The notes: a model not told the origin generated them from the letters alone. Shown: positions 1-6,523, counted from the first letter of the stretch. The stretch: 6,819 nucleotides of DNA from Acidobacteriaceae bacterium (GCA_019246575.1 JAFAQG010000103.1:1-6819); one strand, 5' to 3'. Made by a program: numbers and translations.

Positions 1-604
1 CCGGGACAAGCCGGTCTCGTTCCCCCCACACCAGAAGACAAGAGCTTCTGATATTCGATAACGCGCGGCTGACGTCCGCGTTCAGAATCTCGCGTCCAGC
101 GCGCAGCAGCAACGGCAGACCCGTCCGACACGCGTCGAAGGTAGCAAACGGCAGAAATGTTGGCCGGAAATACAGGGTTTCGCGCGCCACCGGAACCAGA
201 TGAGCCGCAATCCCCGTTCGCGGCAGCGCGATAGCCGGAGCTGCGAGGACGATCTTCTTCACTCGCTCAGGCCACCTGGCCGCGAACATGGCCGTGATCA
301 GCGCGCCCATAGAGTGAGCGATCAGATCCACAGTTTCAAGCTTCACCGCGTCCAGAAACGCGCGCAGCCACTCCGCCGCTGTTTCAATCGAGAACTCCCG
401 GCCATACTTACGCATGCAACCGAAGCCAGGAAGGTCCACCAGGTATACCGAATAGTGTTGACTGAGTGCGCTCGTGTTGCGCCTCCAGCAAACGGTCGAA
501 CCCGCGAGCCCGTGAATCAGGACCAGCGGAGTCCCGCGGCCATGCACCTGGTACCGCACAACGCTGTTCCCGGTGCTAGTAGTAAGAAAAGGCCGTGCGA
601 ACAA
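1..604 (-). CDS. Alpha/beta-hydrolase fold protein, 3' end cut by window edge
   Basis: Reading the minus strand from a TTG at 604 gives 201 residues with no stop, running off the left edge. The fold is clear: a first strand ending in the oxyanion motif LVLIHG (H31-G32), then VYLVDLPGFG (about 53-62), a nucleophile elbow AHSMGA with Ser98, a helical cap region (about 125-185), and the strand LLVWGERDRLVP carrying the likely acid Asp197. The catalytic His should lie just beyond the window. The elbow reads A-H-S-M-G rather than G-x-S-x-G, a common variant. The substrate cannot be told from the sequence; esterase, lactonase or C-C hydrolase are all possible. The start is uncertain: an in-frame stop at 611-613 bounds it, no ATG occurs before codon 64, and TTG 604 is chosen because an AGGGA lies 9 nt upstream; CTG at 607 or GTG at 559 are alternatives. 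It is transcribed divergently from the LacI-type gene, so co-regulation is conceivable but unproven. Confidence 0.85.
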   Translation of the reverse strand, partial: MFARPFLTTSTGNSVVRYQVHGRGTPLVLIHGLAGSTVCWRRNTSALSQHYSVYLVDLPGFGCMRKYGREFSIETAAEWLRAFLDAVKLETVDLIAHSMGALITAMFAARWPERVKKIVLAAPAIALPRTGIAAHLVPVARETLYFRPTFLPFATFDACRTGLPLLLRAGREILNADVSRALSNIRSSCLLVWGERDRLVP

Positions 605-655
605 CAGCCATTATCCCTGGAGCACGCGGATCGCACTAACGCATCCCTTGGCGTC
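605..655. promoter_or_regulatory. Short divergent intergenic region between hydrolase and LacI-type regulator
   Basis: Only 51 bp separate the two divergent start codons, so promoters for both genes must fit here or reach into the coding sequences. I see no convincing -35/-10 pair and no inverted repeat resembling the palindrome upstream of the inositol oxygenase gene. Autoregulation of the regulator is therefore not supported by a visible site. Confidence 0.4.
614..618 (-). promoter_or_regulatory. Putative ribosome binding site of the hydrolase gene
   Basis: On the minus strand AGGGA lies 9 nt before the TTG at 604. It is the main reason for choosing that codon as the start, since no ATG is available. 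Match and spacing are acceptable but not decisive. Confidence 0.4.
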
Positions 656-1663
656 ATGGCCATTTCGATCAAAGACATCGCGCGTATAGCCGGGGTCTCG
701 CACTCGACCGTTTCGCGCGCATTGCACAACAGCCCGCTGCTTCCGGCGCCGACGCGGGAGCGCATTCAGCGCATTGCGCGAGAACACGGCTATGCTGCCA
801 GCGCCATTGCCCGCAGCCTGGTCACCCGGAAAACGCACGCCATCGGCGTCGTGGTAACCAGCATCGCCGATCCGTTCAACGGCGAAGTCGTCGGCGGTAT
901 CGAAGAAGTAGCAAACAACGCCGGATACTCCGTGATCCTGGCGACTTCGCAGGCACAACCCGAGCGCGAAATGTCTGTAGTCCGCTCGTTTCAGGAGCGT
1001 CGGGTAGACGGGATCCTCGTGGCTTCCTCCAGAGTCGGCGCACTCAACGTGGAGCATTTGGCCGATCTCAAGATTCCGATCGTGCTGCTCAACAACCAGC
1101 ATCCCGGCGATTTCGTTCATTCGATCACAATCGATAACGTCGATGGGGCGGAGCAGGCAACGCGGCATCTGGCCGTTCTCGGGCACACCAACATCGCGTA
1201 CCTCGGAGACCGGTTCGGAATGCAATCCGATGCCGAGCGCTACGAGGGCTACCGGGCGGGTCTCCTCGCCAGCGGCATACGTTTGCGAAAAGCGTATGTC
1301 GTTCGCGGAGACGGCAAGCCGGCGGGAGCGCGTGAGGCTGCGGCAGAATTGCTAAACCTGGGCCAGCCACCGAGCGCAATTGTCTGCTACAACGACATGT
1401 CCGCCTTGGGCGTGCTCGATGAAGCTCGAAGGCGTCGGATCGAGATTCCCCGGGAACTTTCGATTTGCGGCTTCGACGATCTGTTTTTCACGCCGTTCCT
1501 CCGCCCTCCGCTCACGACCGTGCATCAGCCCAAATCAGAAATCGGCCGGCAGGCGATGCAACTCCTCCTGCTGCTTCTCTCTGGTCAGAAGCAGAACAAG
1601 ACACTTAAAGTAAAAGGCGAGCTGATTGTGCGGGGCTCAACCGCAGCTCCGAAGGGACAGTGA
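656..1663 (+). CDS. LacI-family transcriptional regulator
   Basis: The 335-aa product has the usual length of the family. Residues 1-25 form the LacI helix-turn-helix (SIKDIARIAGVSHSTVSRAL). Residues 47-55 match the hinge helix (ASAIARSL), whose conserved leucine (L55) in this family inserts into a central CpG of the operator. The periplasmic-binding-protein-like ligand domain follows: IGVVVTSIADPF, VDGILVASS, IPIVLLNN, HTNIAYLGD, IVCYNDMSALG and ICGFDD, then LTTVHQP near the C-terminus. Such proteins usually bind a sugar or polyol and lose DNA affinity. ATG 656 is chosen because it places the HTH at the N-terminus; the same frame stays open back to 200, but that stretch is antisense to the hydrolase gene and resembles nothing. 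The Shine-Dalgarno sequence is poor. The gene ends 10 bp from the stop of the convergent myo-inositol oxygenase gene, making inositol or a uronate a reasonable but unproven effector. A six-leucine run occurs near residue 305. Confidence 0.93.
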   Translation: MAISIKDIARIAGVSHSTVSRALHNSPLLPAPTRERIQRIAREHGYAASAIARSLVTRKTHAIGVVVTSIADPFNGEVVGGIEEVANNAGYSVILATSQAQPEREMSVVRSFQERRVDGILVASSRVGALNVEHLADLKIPIVLLNNQHPGDFVHSITIDNVDGAEQATRHLAVLGHTNIAYLGDRFGMQSDAERYEGYRAGLLASGIRLRKAYVVRGDGKPAGAREAAAELLNLGQPPSAIVCYNDMSALGVLDEARRRRIEIPRELSICGFDDLFFTPFLRPPLTTVHQPKSEIGRQAMQLLLLLLSGQKQNKTLKVKGELIVRGSTAAPKGQ

Positions 1664-1673
1664 CGCTGGAGCA

Positions 1674-2528
1674 CTACCAGTCGATCTTGTCTGGGAAAAA
1701 CTCGGCCACCAGATCCTCGTAGTAGGGGAGGATCTCTTTCATGTTCGGACGCTCGCGGCCTTTCGAGTACAGATCGTAAGGATTGAACTTCCGCACCCAT
1801 TCGAACATACGCTCGTCCTGATCGTTCATCAGGTACGTATAAGCGCCGTGCCTGTGCGCGGGATAGAACGAGTGATAGCGCAACATATATTGCGCTTCTT
1901 CGGGCAGATAGTTTCGCGTGGCGTTATAGATGTACTCGTCATGCCCCCAGGAAAGATGGACGTTATCTAACCCGCAATTCGGCTCGTAGATGCCGTACTT
2001 GGTTTGGTACTCGGGAACCTTGCTGTCCGGATTAGCGGCGAAGAATTCCGGGAAAACGATCTGATCGGAATAGGCGCAGCCGACCGGAAACGTGTCGCCG
2101 ACCACGGCCCATTGCGGCTCGCCATAGAGACACAGCACTTTGCCAAGATCGTGAACAAACCCCGCGAGCACAAACCAGCGCGGGTGCCCATCTTTGCGGA
2201 TGGCCTCGGAGGTCTGCAACAGATGTTCGATCTGCGTCAGATCGGTATCGGGATCGCTGTCGTCCACGAGCGTGTTCAGATACTCGGCCATCTCCCAGAT
2301 GCTTTTCTTGCCGCGTTGCAACGGGCAGTACTCGGCTTTCTTGCGCAGCACGAAATCGAGCGTCTGATAGGCATGGTTCTGACGATAGAACTCCGTCACT
2401 CCCGGGTTCGCATCCGCCTTGTAGTTGCGGAATTCTTCGACCGGCTTGTCCTGCTTGTAGCGGCTTGCGACGAAATCGTCCCAGTCATCGAGCTGCTTAA
2501 GAGGCACTTCGGGCGATACGACCTGCAT
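1674..2528 (-). CDS. myo-Inositol oxygenase (MIOX)
   Basis: The 284-aa product matches the animal/plant MIOX family along its whole length (mammalian enzyme about 285 aa). This cytosolic mixed-valent di-iron enzyme uses O2 to cleave myo-inositol to D-glucuronate. The six expected iron ligands are present: H102 ([11 protein letters not shown]), H126 and D127 (FVHDLGK), H196 (SWGHDEY), H219 (RYHSFYP) and D252 (NPYDLY). Substrate-binding motifs are kept too: FRNY (33-36), VDDSDPD (88-94), K130, and [16 protein letters not shown] (136-151). The C-terminus ends in Trp, as in mammals. ATG 2528 is chosen over the upstream ATG at 2570 because AGGGAG lies 10 nt before it and the length then fits the family; the longer start would also place the palindrome inside the coding region. 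Genes for downstream uronate use are not in the window. The convergent LacI-type gene and the upstream palindrome suggest repression relieved by an inositol-related ligand (inference). Confidence 0.97.
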   Translation of the reverse strand: MQVVSPEVPLKQLDDWDDFVASRYKQDKPVEEFRNYKADANPGVTEFYRQNHAYQTLDFVLRKKAEYCPLQRGKKSIWEMAEYLNTLVDDSDPDTDLTQIEHLLQTSEAIRKDGHPRWFVLAGFVHDLGKVLCLYGEPQWAVVGDTFPVGCAYSDQIVFPEFFAANPDSKVPEYQTKYGIYEPNCGLDNVHLSWGHDEYIYNATRNYLPEEAQYMLRYHSFYPAHRHGAYTYLMNDQDERMFEWVRKFNPYDLYSKGRERPNMKEILPYYEDLVAEFFPDKIDW

Positions 2529-2538
2529 ACGTGTAAAT

Positions 2539-2544
2539 CTCCCT
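2539..2544 (-). promoter_or_regulatory. Ribosome binding site of the myo-inositol oxygenase gene
   Basis: AGGGAG on the minus strand, 10 nt before the ATG at 2528. It is one of the better Shine-Dalgarno matches in the window and decides between the two candidate ATG codons (2528 and 2570). Confidence 0.65.
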
Positions 2545-2555
2545 GTTCCCAGATT

Positions 2556-2569
2556 TGCACACGTGTGCA
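2556..2569. promoter_or_regulatory. Perfect 14-bp palindrome, candidate LacI-family operator
   Basis: TGCACACGTGTGCA equals its own reverse complement, with a CpG at its exact centre. LacI-family operators are typically even palindromes of about 14-20 bp with a central CpG, into which the hinge leucines insert (known for LacI and PurR). The site ends 27 bp before the MIOX start codon and 12 bp before its Shine-Dalgarno sequence, a position suited to repression. I saw no second copy. Binding by the nearby LacI-type protein is inferred from position and form. Confidence 0.65.
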
Positions 2570-2602
2570 TAGTGCGGCAAGAGAATATTGGTCCCGTGCG
2601 AC

Positions 2603-2616
2603 TCCGAAATTCCGGA
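2603..2616. repeat. Imperfect 14-bp inverted repeat
   Basis: TCCGAAATTCCGGA pairs at six of seven symmetric positions. It lies 33 bp to the right of the perfect palindrome in the same intergenic region. It could be a second regulator site or chance; its sequence is unlike that of the perfect palindrome. Confidence 0.25.
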
Positions 2617-2650
2617 TTCGAGCGTAACTATTGGTAAACTAAATGGTTCC

Positions 2651-2821
2651 ATGCCTGTCAGCAAAGAGTTGCTGGAGATCCTCGTCTGCCCGGTTTGCAA
2701 AGCGAAGCTGGACCTCAAAGAGGACGGCAGCGGGCTCAAGTGTGTCGAATGTAAGCGCGTTTACCCGATCAGGGACGATATCCCGATCATGCTCATTGAC
2801 CAGGCAACCGTGGAACCATAA
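2651..2821 (+). CDS. Trm112/YcaR-like (UPF0434) small zinc-binding protein
   Basis: This 56-aa protein matches the Trm112/YcaR family. It has the N-terminal ELLEILVCPVCKAKL block, with Cys13 and Cys16 as the first zinc pair, Cys31 and Cys34 (CVEC) as the second, and the typical ending YPIRDDIPIML. In eukaryotes and archaea Trm112 activates methyltransferases; the role of bacterial homologues such as E. coli YcaR is poorly defined. ATG 2651 is chosen because it gives the family's compact length and puts LLEI..CP.C near the N-terminus; an in-frame TTG at 2588 would add 21 residues without family resemblance. The Shine-Dalgarno sequence is weak. It is the first gene of the rightward operon, 6 bp before the glycosyltransferase gene. 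In E. coli ycaR also lies near msbA, which supports an envelope-related setting. Confidence 0.9.
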   Translation: MPVSKELLEILVCPVCKAKLDLKEDGSGLKCVECKRVYPIRDDIPIMLIDQATVEP

Positions 2822-2827
2822 TCCGCA

Positions 2828-3742
2828 ATGGCAGTCCTCGAGCAACTCCCAGAGCGCGCCCGCGTCTCGATTGTCCGCCTGCGCTCGCTCGGCGATTGCG
2901 TCCTCACAACGCCTGCTATCGAGCTGCTGAAGGCGGCCAGGCCTGACATTCAGATCGGCGTTGTCGTCGAAGAACGTTTCGCCGCCGTGTTCGACGACCA
3001 TCCATCGATCGACCGCGTACTACCCGCGACGTGGCAAGCCGTCCGAGCCTGGAGGCCTCAGCTGTGCCTGAACCTGCATGGCGGCGCGAGAAGCCAGTGG
3101 ATCACTGCTTTTTCGGGGGCCAGATGGCGCGCCGGCTTCTCCCATCACAGCATCACGTTTGCATACAACCTCAAAATCAGGCGCGCTCAAGAGATCATGG
3201 GTGTCAATCGCGTCGTGCACACGGCCGAGCACCTCGCGTCTGCGGTTTTCGCTCTCGGGGTTCCCGTTCAGGAGATTCCACGCGGCCGCCTCTTTGCCGG
3301 CCCATGCCCGTTTCAGCCCCGCTACGCCGTGCTTCATCCTTTTGCCTCCGCTCCCAACAAGCAGTGGGCTCCGGAAAAATTCTGCGAGCTAGCGCGTTAC
3401 CTCGAACTCTGGAACATAACTCCGGTCTTTCTCGCCGCCGCTTCCGACAATCGCCAGCCGTTCAGTCGCTACCGTGTGTTTCAGGGCAGCTTGAGCGATG
3501 TGAAAGCAGTTATCTCAAAGGCAAGCGTCTTTATTGGAAACGACAGCGGCCCTGCACACATCGCCGCTGCTTTCGGAGTCCCGACCGTCGTGCTGTTCGG
3601 CGCATCCGATCCGGCCATTTGGGGCCCGTGGCGAACAGAATCTGAGATCGTCGCTGCTCCGGATGGTCTGGGGCACGTCAGTGTGTCTCGGGTGATCGCC
3701 GCGCTCGAACGTCTACGCGCCCTCGAAGAGGCACACGCTTGA
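2828..3742 (+). CDS. Glycosyltransferase family 9 (ADP-heptose:LPS heptosyltransferase-like)
   Basis: The 304-aa product shows the GT-B hallmarks of family 9. An N-terminal VSIVRLRSLGDCVLTTPAI block (13-31) contains Asp23, equivalent to the catalytic Asp13 of E. coli WaaC. The C-terminal donor-binding segment (about 237-267) reads GNDSGPAHIAAAFGVPTVVLFG, with Asp239, then SDPAIWGPW. The middle KQWAPEKFCELARYL also fits. Such enzymes sit on the inner face of the membrane and transfer heptose or a related sugar to the lipid A-core acceptor. The acceptor and the exact sugar cannot be read from the sequence, and 304 aa is somewhat short for the family (usually about 320-350). It starts 6 bp after the zinc-protein stop, and its last codon overlaps the start of the exporter gene, so the three are probably co-transcribed. 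LPS core or other glycolipid synthesis is the best guess from context. Confidence 0.9.
   Translation: MAVLEQLPERARVSIVRLRSLGDCVLTTPAIELLKAARPDIQIGVVVEERFAAVFDDHPSIDRVLPATWQAVRAWRPQLCLNLHGGARSQWITAFSGARWRAGFSHHSITFAYNLKIRRAQEIMGVNRVVHTAEHLASAVFALGVPVQEIPRGRLFAGPCPFQPRYAVLHPFASAPNKQWAPEKFCELARYLELWNITPVFLAAASDNRQPFSRYRVFQGSLSDVKAVISKASVFIGNDSGPAHIAAAFGVPTVVLFGASDPAIWGPWRTESEIVAAPDGLGHVSVSRVIAALERLRALEEAHA
3725..3731 (+). promoter_or_regulatory. Ribosome binding site for the MsbA-like gene with TTG start
   Basis: GAAGAGG lies 7 nt before TTG 3739, inside the end of the glycosyltransferase gene. It supports the TTG as a real start and points to coupled translation of the two genes. Confidence 0.6.
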
Positions 3743-5562
3743 GAGAGCTGTTCCGGCTTCTGCGGTACGCGAAGCCGTACATCCCGGCGCTGCTTGTCTC
3801 GGTTGTGTTCATGGCTGTCGTCGGGGCTTCGCAAGGGCTGTTGTTGCAGCTGATACGGCTGGTTTTCGACCGCGGGCTCAACGCCGCCTCCTCCGATTCC
3901 CCCGCGCTGCTGTTTTCTATTCCGCTGACCGGCATCCATGTTTATCTGAACGAGCTGATCCCGTTCACGCACCGTATCTGGACCATGGTCGCAATCGCAA
4001 TTCTTTTTTGCTTCACGGCAAGAGGCATCTGCGATTACGCCGGCAACTATCTCGTGAATTGGGTGGGGATCAGCGCCGTCATGGATCTGCGCCAGGAAGT
4101 CTTCGACCGCGTTCTGCGGCAGGATTCGCAGTTCTTTGAGAACCAGACCACCGGGCGCATTATGTCGTCCATCATGAACGACATCGCGCGGCTGCAGGAA
4201 TCCGTCTCCACGATGCTGGCTGACTGGCTGCGCCAGATGTTCACCGCGATTTTCCTCATCATCGGCCTTGTCAGCCTCGATTGGCGATTATCGCTGATCA
4301 GCCTTGTCGCGTTCCCCGTTGTCGCATTTCTCACGGTCAGATTAGGGAGGCGCATCCGGAAAACAACCACACATGCTCAGGATATGGCCGCGGGCTTGAC
4401 CGAAATTCTGCAGGAGACGATCACCGGTCACCAAGTCGTCAAGAGCTTCGGCGCCGAAGAATTTGAGTCGAAGCGTTTCCGGCTGGCAGCGCAGCGCTTC
4501 AAAACCGGAACTCTGCGCTATGTCGCGCAGCAGGCGCTTCCCTCACCCATCATTGAATTTGTCGGCGCCGCGAGCGTGGTCGGCCTGTTAACACTCGCGC
4601 GATTGCAGGTGAAAACGGCCGCCATGACACCGGGCAAATTCAGCGCGTTTGTTGTGGCGCTCGTGATGCTGTATGAGCCCATCAAACGGCTTACCGGCAT
4701 TCACAACATTTTTCAAGGCGGCATCGGCGCAGCCGCACAGGTTTTTCAATATCTTGATAACCAGCAGGGCATCATCGACCGGCCCAATAGCATTCGGATG
4801 CCGAAGTTCGAGCGCGGGATCCGCTTTGAAAACGTGCGTTTCAGCTACCCTGCGTCACCCGACCGGATTGTGCTGGAGGAGATCGATTTCGAACTCAGAG
4901 CCGGGCAGATTGTGGCGCTCGTGGGCCCGAGCGGCGCAGGTAAAACAACACTGGTCAACCTCGTCCCGCGCTTCTACGATGTGCGCGGCGGCGCTGTAAA
5001 GATCGACGGCAAGGATGTTCGAGATTTGCAACTGAATAGCCTGCGAGAAAACGTCAGCATCGTTGCCCAGGACACGTTTCTATTTAATGAGACAGTGTTC
5101 GACAACATTGCTTACGGACGGCCGGAAGCGAACGAAGACGATGTCTTCGACGCCGCGCGCGGCGCGCTCGCCGACGAATTCATCCGAAAGTTGCCCGACG
5201 GATATCGAACCATCATTGGAGAGCGGGGCGCAAAGCTGAGCGGCGGTCAGCGGCAACGCATCGCGATTGCTCGTGCGCTGCTGAAGGACGCACCCATTCT
5301 GATCCTGGACGAAGCGACTTCGCACCTCGATACGGAATCGGAGCGGCTGGTTCAACAGGCGCTTGCTGCCCTGATGAAGCGCCGAACTGTACTCGTGATT
5401 GCTCATCGCCTTTCCACCATCCGGCACGCGGACAAGATCGTGGTTATCGACAAGGGGCGAATGGTGGAGAGCGGAACGCATGACGAGTTGGTGGCATTCA
5501 AAGGCATCTACCAGCGCCTTCACGAGCTTCAGCATGTGGACTCGAACGCCATTGCCGGCTAG
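3739..5562 (+). CDS. msbA: MsbA-type lipid ABC exporter (fused permease and ATPase)
   Basis: The 607-aa product is a half-transporter of the MsbA/ABCB type (E. coli MsbA is 582 aa), expected to work as an inner-membrane homodimer flipping lipid A-core or a similar lipid. Six transmembrane helices are visible at about 15-42, 80-105, 160-178, 183-200, 270-290 and 300-318. The nucleotide-binding domain follows: A-loop Tyr370 (FSYP), Walker A GPSGAGKT (396-403), Q-loop Gln444, signature LSGGQ (500-504), Walker B ILILDE with Asp524/Glu525, and H-loop His556. The D-loop reads SHLD instead of the common SALD. The loop between helices 1 and 2 (about 44-79) looks longer than in E. coli MsbA. The TTG start overlaps the preceding TGA (TTGA), with a good Shine-Dalgarno sequence. 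The lipid substrate is inferred from family and the neighbouring glycosyltransferase; a multidrug exporter of the same family cannot be excluded. Confidence 0.92.
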   Translation: MRELFRLLRYAKPYIPALLVSVVFMAVVGASQGLLLQLIRLVFDRGLNAASSDSPALLFSIPLTGIHVYLNELIPFTHRIWTMVAIAILFCFTARGICDYAGNYLVNWVGISAVMDLRQEVFDRVLRQDSQFFENQTTGRIMSSIMNDIARLQESVSTMLADWLRQMFTAIFLIIGLVSLDWRLSLISLVAFPVVAFLTVRLGRRIRKTTTHAQDMAAGLTEILQETITGHQVVKSFGAEEFESKRFRLAAQRFKTGTLRYVAQQALPSPIIEFVGAASVVGLLTLARLQVKTAAMTPGKFSAFVVALVMLYEPIKRLTGIHNIFQGGIGAAAQVFQYLDNQQGIIDRPNSIRMPKFERGIRFENVRFSYPASPDRIVLEEIDFELRAGQIVALVGPSGAGKTTLVNLVPRFYDVRGGAVKIDGKDVRDLQLNSLRENVSIVAQDTFLFNETVFDNIAYGRPEANEDDVFDAARGALADEFIRKLPDGYRTIIGERGAKLSGGQRQRIAIARALLKDAPILILDEATSHLDTESERLVQQALAALMKRRTVLVIAHRLSTIRHADKIVVIDKGRMVESGTHDELVAFKGIYQRLHELQHVDSNAIAG

Positions 5563-5571
5563 AACGGCTCG

Positions 5572-6492
5572 ATGACTCCTCGACCGACCGGCTCATCTCG
5601 AATCCGCAGCATGACAGGATTTGCGAGCGTTCAGCAACAGACGAATGCGGGGGAACTGTTCCTCAGCCTGCGCAGCGTAAACCATCGCGGACTCGATCTG
5701 CACTTTCATCTTCCGTCCGAGCTGGCTGCATTCGAGAATGCGATGCGCAGCGTGCTGAAGCAGAACATCGGCCGCGGGCACGTCGAAATCCGCGCGCGCC
5801 TCTCGCGTGACGGTGAGTCGGATTCGTGCGGTGTGAATCGAGATCTTTTGAGCCGCTATCTGGCGGCATTCAAGCAGCTGGCGAAACAACATCACCTCGA
5901 CAGCGAACCGGATCTCAACATGCTTTTCACGCTCCCGGGCGTTCTGGGGAGCGAAGGAGAGCGCACGTCTCTCGACAGCAGCTTCGAAGCGGAGTTGATG
6001 CCTGCTCTGAAGGCCTGCATTGAAGGTCTCAACGGATATCGTGAGCGGGAGGGCAGCGAACTGTTGCATGCGTTCGAGGGCGAGGCCTCCGCGATCGAGC
6101 AGAGCACGGCTCGAATCAACGAAATCCGAGAAGAGGCGCGCGAGCACTTCCACAACAGGCTCCGGGAGCGGCTTTCAGAGCTGCTGAACGGAGCAAGTAT
6201 AAGTGAGAGCCGCTTGGCTGAAGAAGCTGCCCTGATTGCCGATCGCTCCGATGTAGAGGAAGAAATTACCCGGCTCACTGTTCACACCCGCGAACTGCGC
6301 CGGCTACTTCAAGACGGCGGTCAGATAGGTAAGCCCATCGATTTTTTACTGCAGGAAATGAACCGCGAGACAAACACTATTCTGGCCAAAACGTCGGGTA
6401 CGGGCGATGCAGGGTTAAGCATCACGGCCTTGGGTCTTGCGATCAAAGCGCACATCGAAAAAACACGGGAACAGGCTGTCAATATTGAATGA
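5572..6492 (+). CDS. yicC: YicC-family endoribonuclease
   Basis: The 306-aa product aligns from end to end with E. coli YicC (about 287 aa). The N-terminal domain begins IRSMTGFAS, then LRSVNHRGLDLHFHLP (33-48) and GRGHVEIRARLS. The C-terminal DUF1732 domain has ADRSDVEEEITRLTVH, GKPIDFLLQEMNRETNT and a terminal block ending REQAVNIE, near-identical in pattern to REQIQNIE in E. coli. A charged helical segment (about 165-215) links the two. YicC is reported as an endoribonuclease acting with PNPase on small RNA such as RyhB in E. coli; the function in this organism is inferred. The chosen ATG lies 9 bp after the exporter stop; ATG 5611 (MTGFAS) is an alternative, but family members usually begin a few residues before SMTGF. 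It precedes the guanylate kinase gene, a frequent arrangement. Confidence 0.93.
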   Translation: MTPRPTGSSRIRSMTGFASVQQQTNAGELFLSLRSVNHRGLDLHFHLPSELAAFENAMRSVLKQNIGRGHVEIRARLSRDGESDSCGVNRDLLSRYLAAFKQLAKQHHLDSEPDLNMLFTLPGVLGSEGERTSLDSSFEAELMPALKACIEGLNGYREREGSELLHAFEGEASAIEQSTARINEIREEAREHFHNRLRERLSELLNGASISESRLAEEAALIADRSDVEEEITRLTVHTRELRRLLQDGGQIGKPIDFLLQEMNRETNTILAKTSGTGDAGLSITALGLAIKAHIEKTREQAVNIE

Positions 6493-6523
6493 TTCGCAGT
6501 TCCGCATAGCTCCGCGGCATACC

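Larger units (their letters stand above)
2529..2650. promoter_or_regulatory. Divergent intergenic regulatory region (MIOX leftwards, envelope/housekeeping operon rightwards)
   Basis: This 122-bp gap is the longest non-coding stretch in the window and should hold promoters for both divergent units. For the leftward gene a weak -10-like TATTCT (2583-2588, minus strand, 4 of 6 consensus bases) lies just upstream of the 14-bp palindrome, which would put that palindrome at or right after the transcription start; no good -35 accompanies it. No convincing promoter was recognised for the rightward operon. The region also holds an imperfect 14-bp inverted repeat at 2603-2616. Confidence 0.5.

Noticed and set aside
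200..655. A 152-residue N-terminal extension of the LacI-type protein in the same open frame
   Set aside because: It is antisense to the hydrolase coding region, is rich in Arg and low-complexity, and resembles no domain. LacI-family proteins begin directly with the HTH, which fits ATG 656.
611..1225. A 204-codon open frame on the minus strand opposite the LacI-type gene
   Set aside because: Its translation shows no family motif and it overlaps a clearly recognised gene. It is a typical antisense shadow frame in GC-rich DNA.
1631..1651. Hairpin CGGGGCT/AGCTCCG at the end of the LacI-type gene as an intrinsic terminator
   Set aside because: The 7-bp stem contains a G-U pair and no T-rich tract follows on the plus strand. 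It lies inside coding sequence, so it is not supported as a terminator.
2529..2570. Longer MIOX reading frame starting at ATG 2570
   Set aside because: The added 14 residues have no counterpart in the family, the start would overlap the perfect palindrome, and the Shine-Dalgarno sequence points to ATG 2528.
2643..2930. Alternative ATG at 2643 opening another frame across the zinc-protein gene
   Set aside because: The frame gives a Ser/Arg-rich sequence without domain features, while the frame from 2651 gives a clear Trm112/YcaR protein.
6489..6509. ATG overlapping the yicC stop (ATGA) as a leader peptide or earlier gmk start
   Set aside because: It opens only six codons before a TAG and is not in frame with guanylate kinase. 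No leader function is supported.
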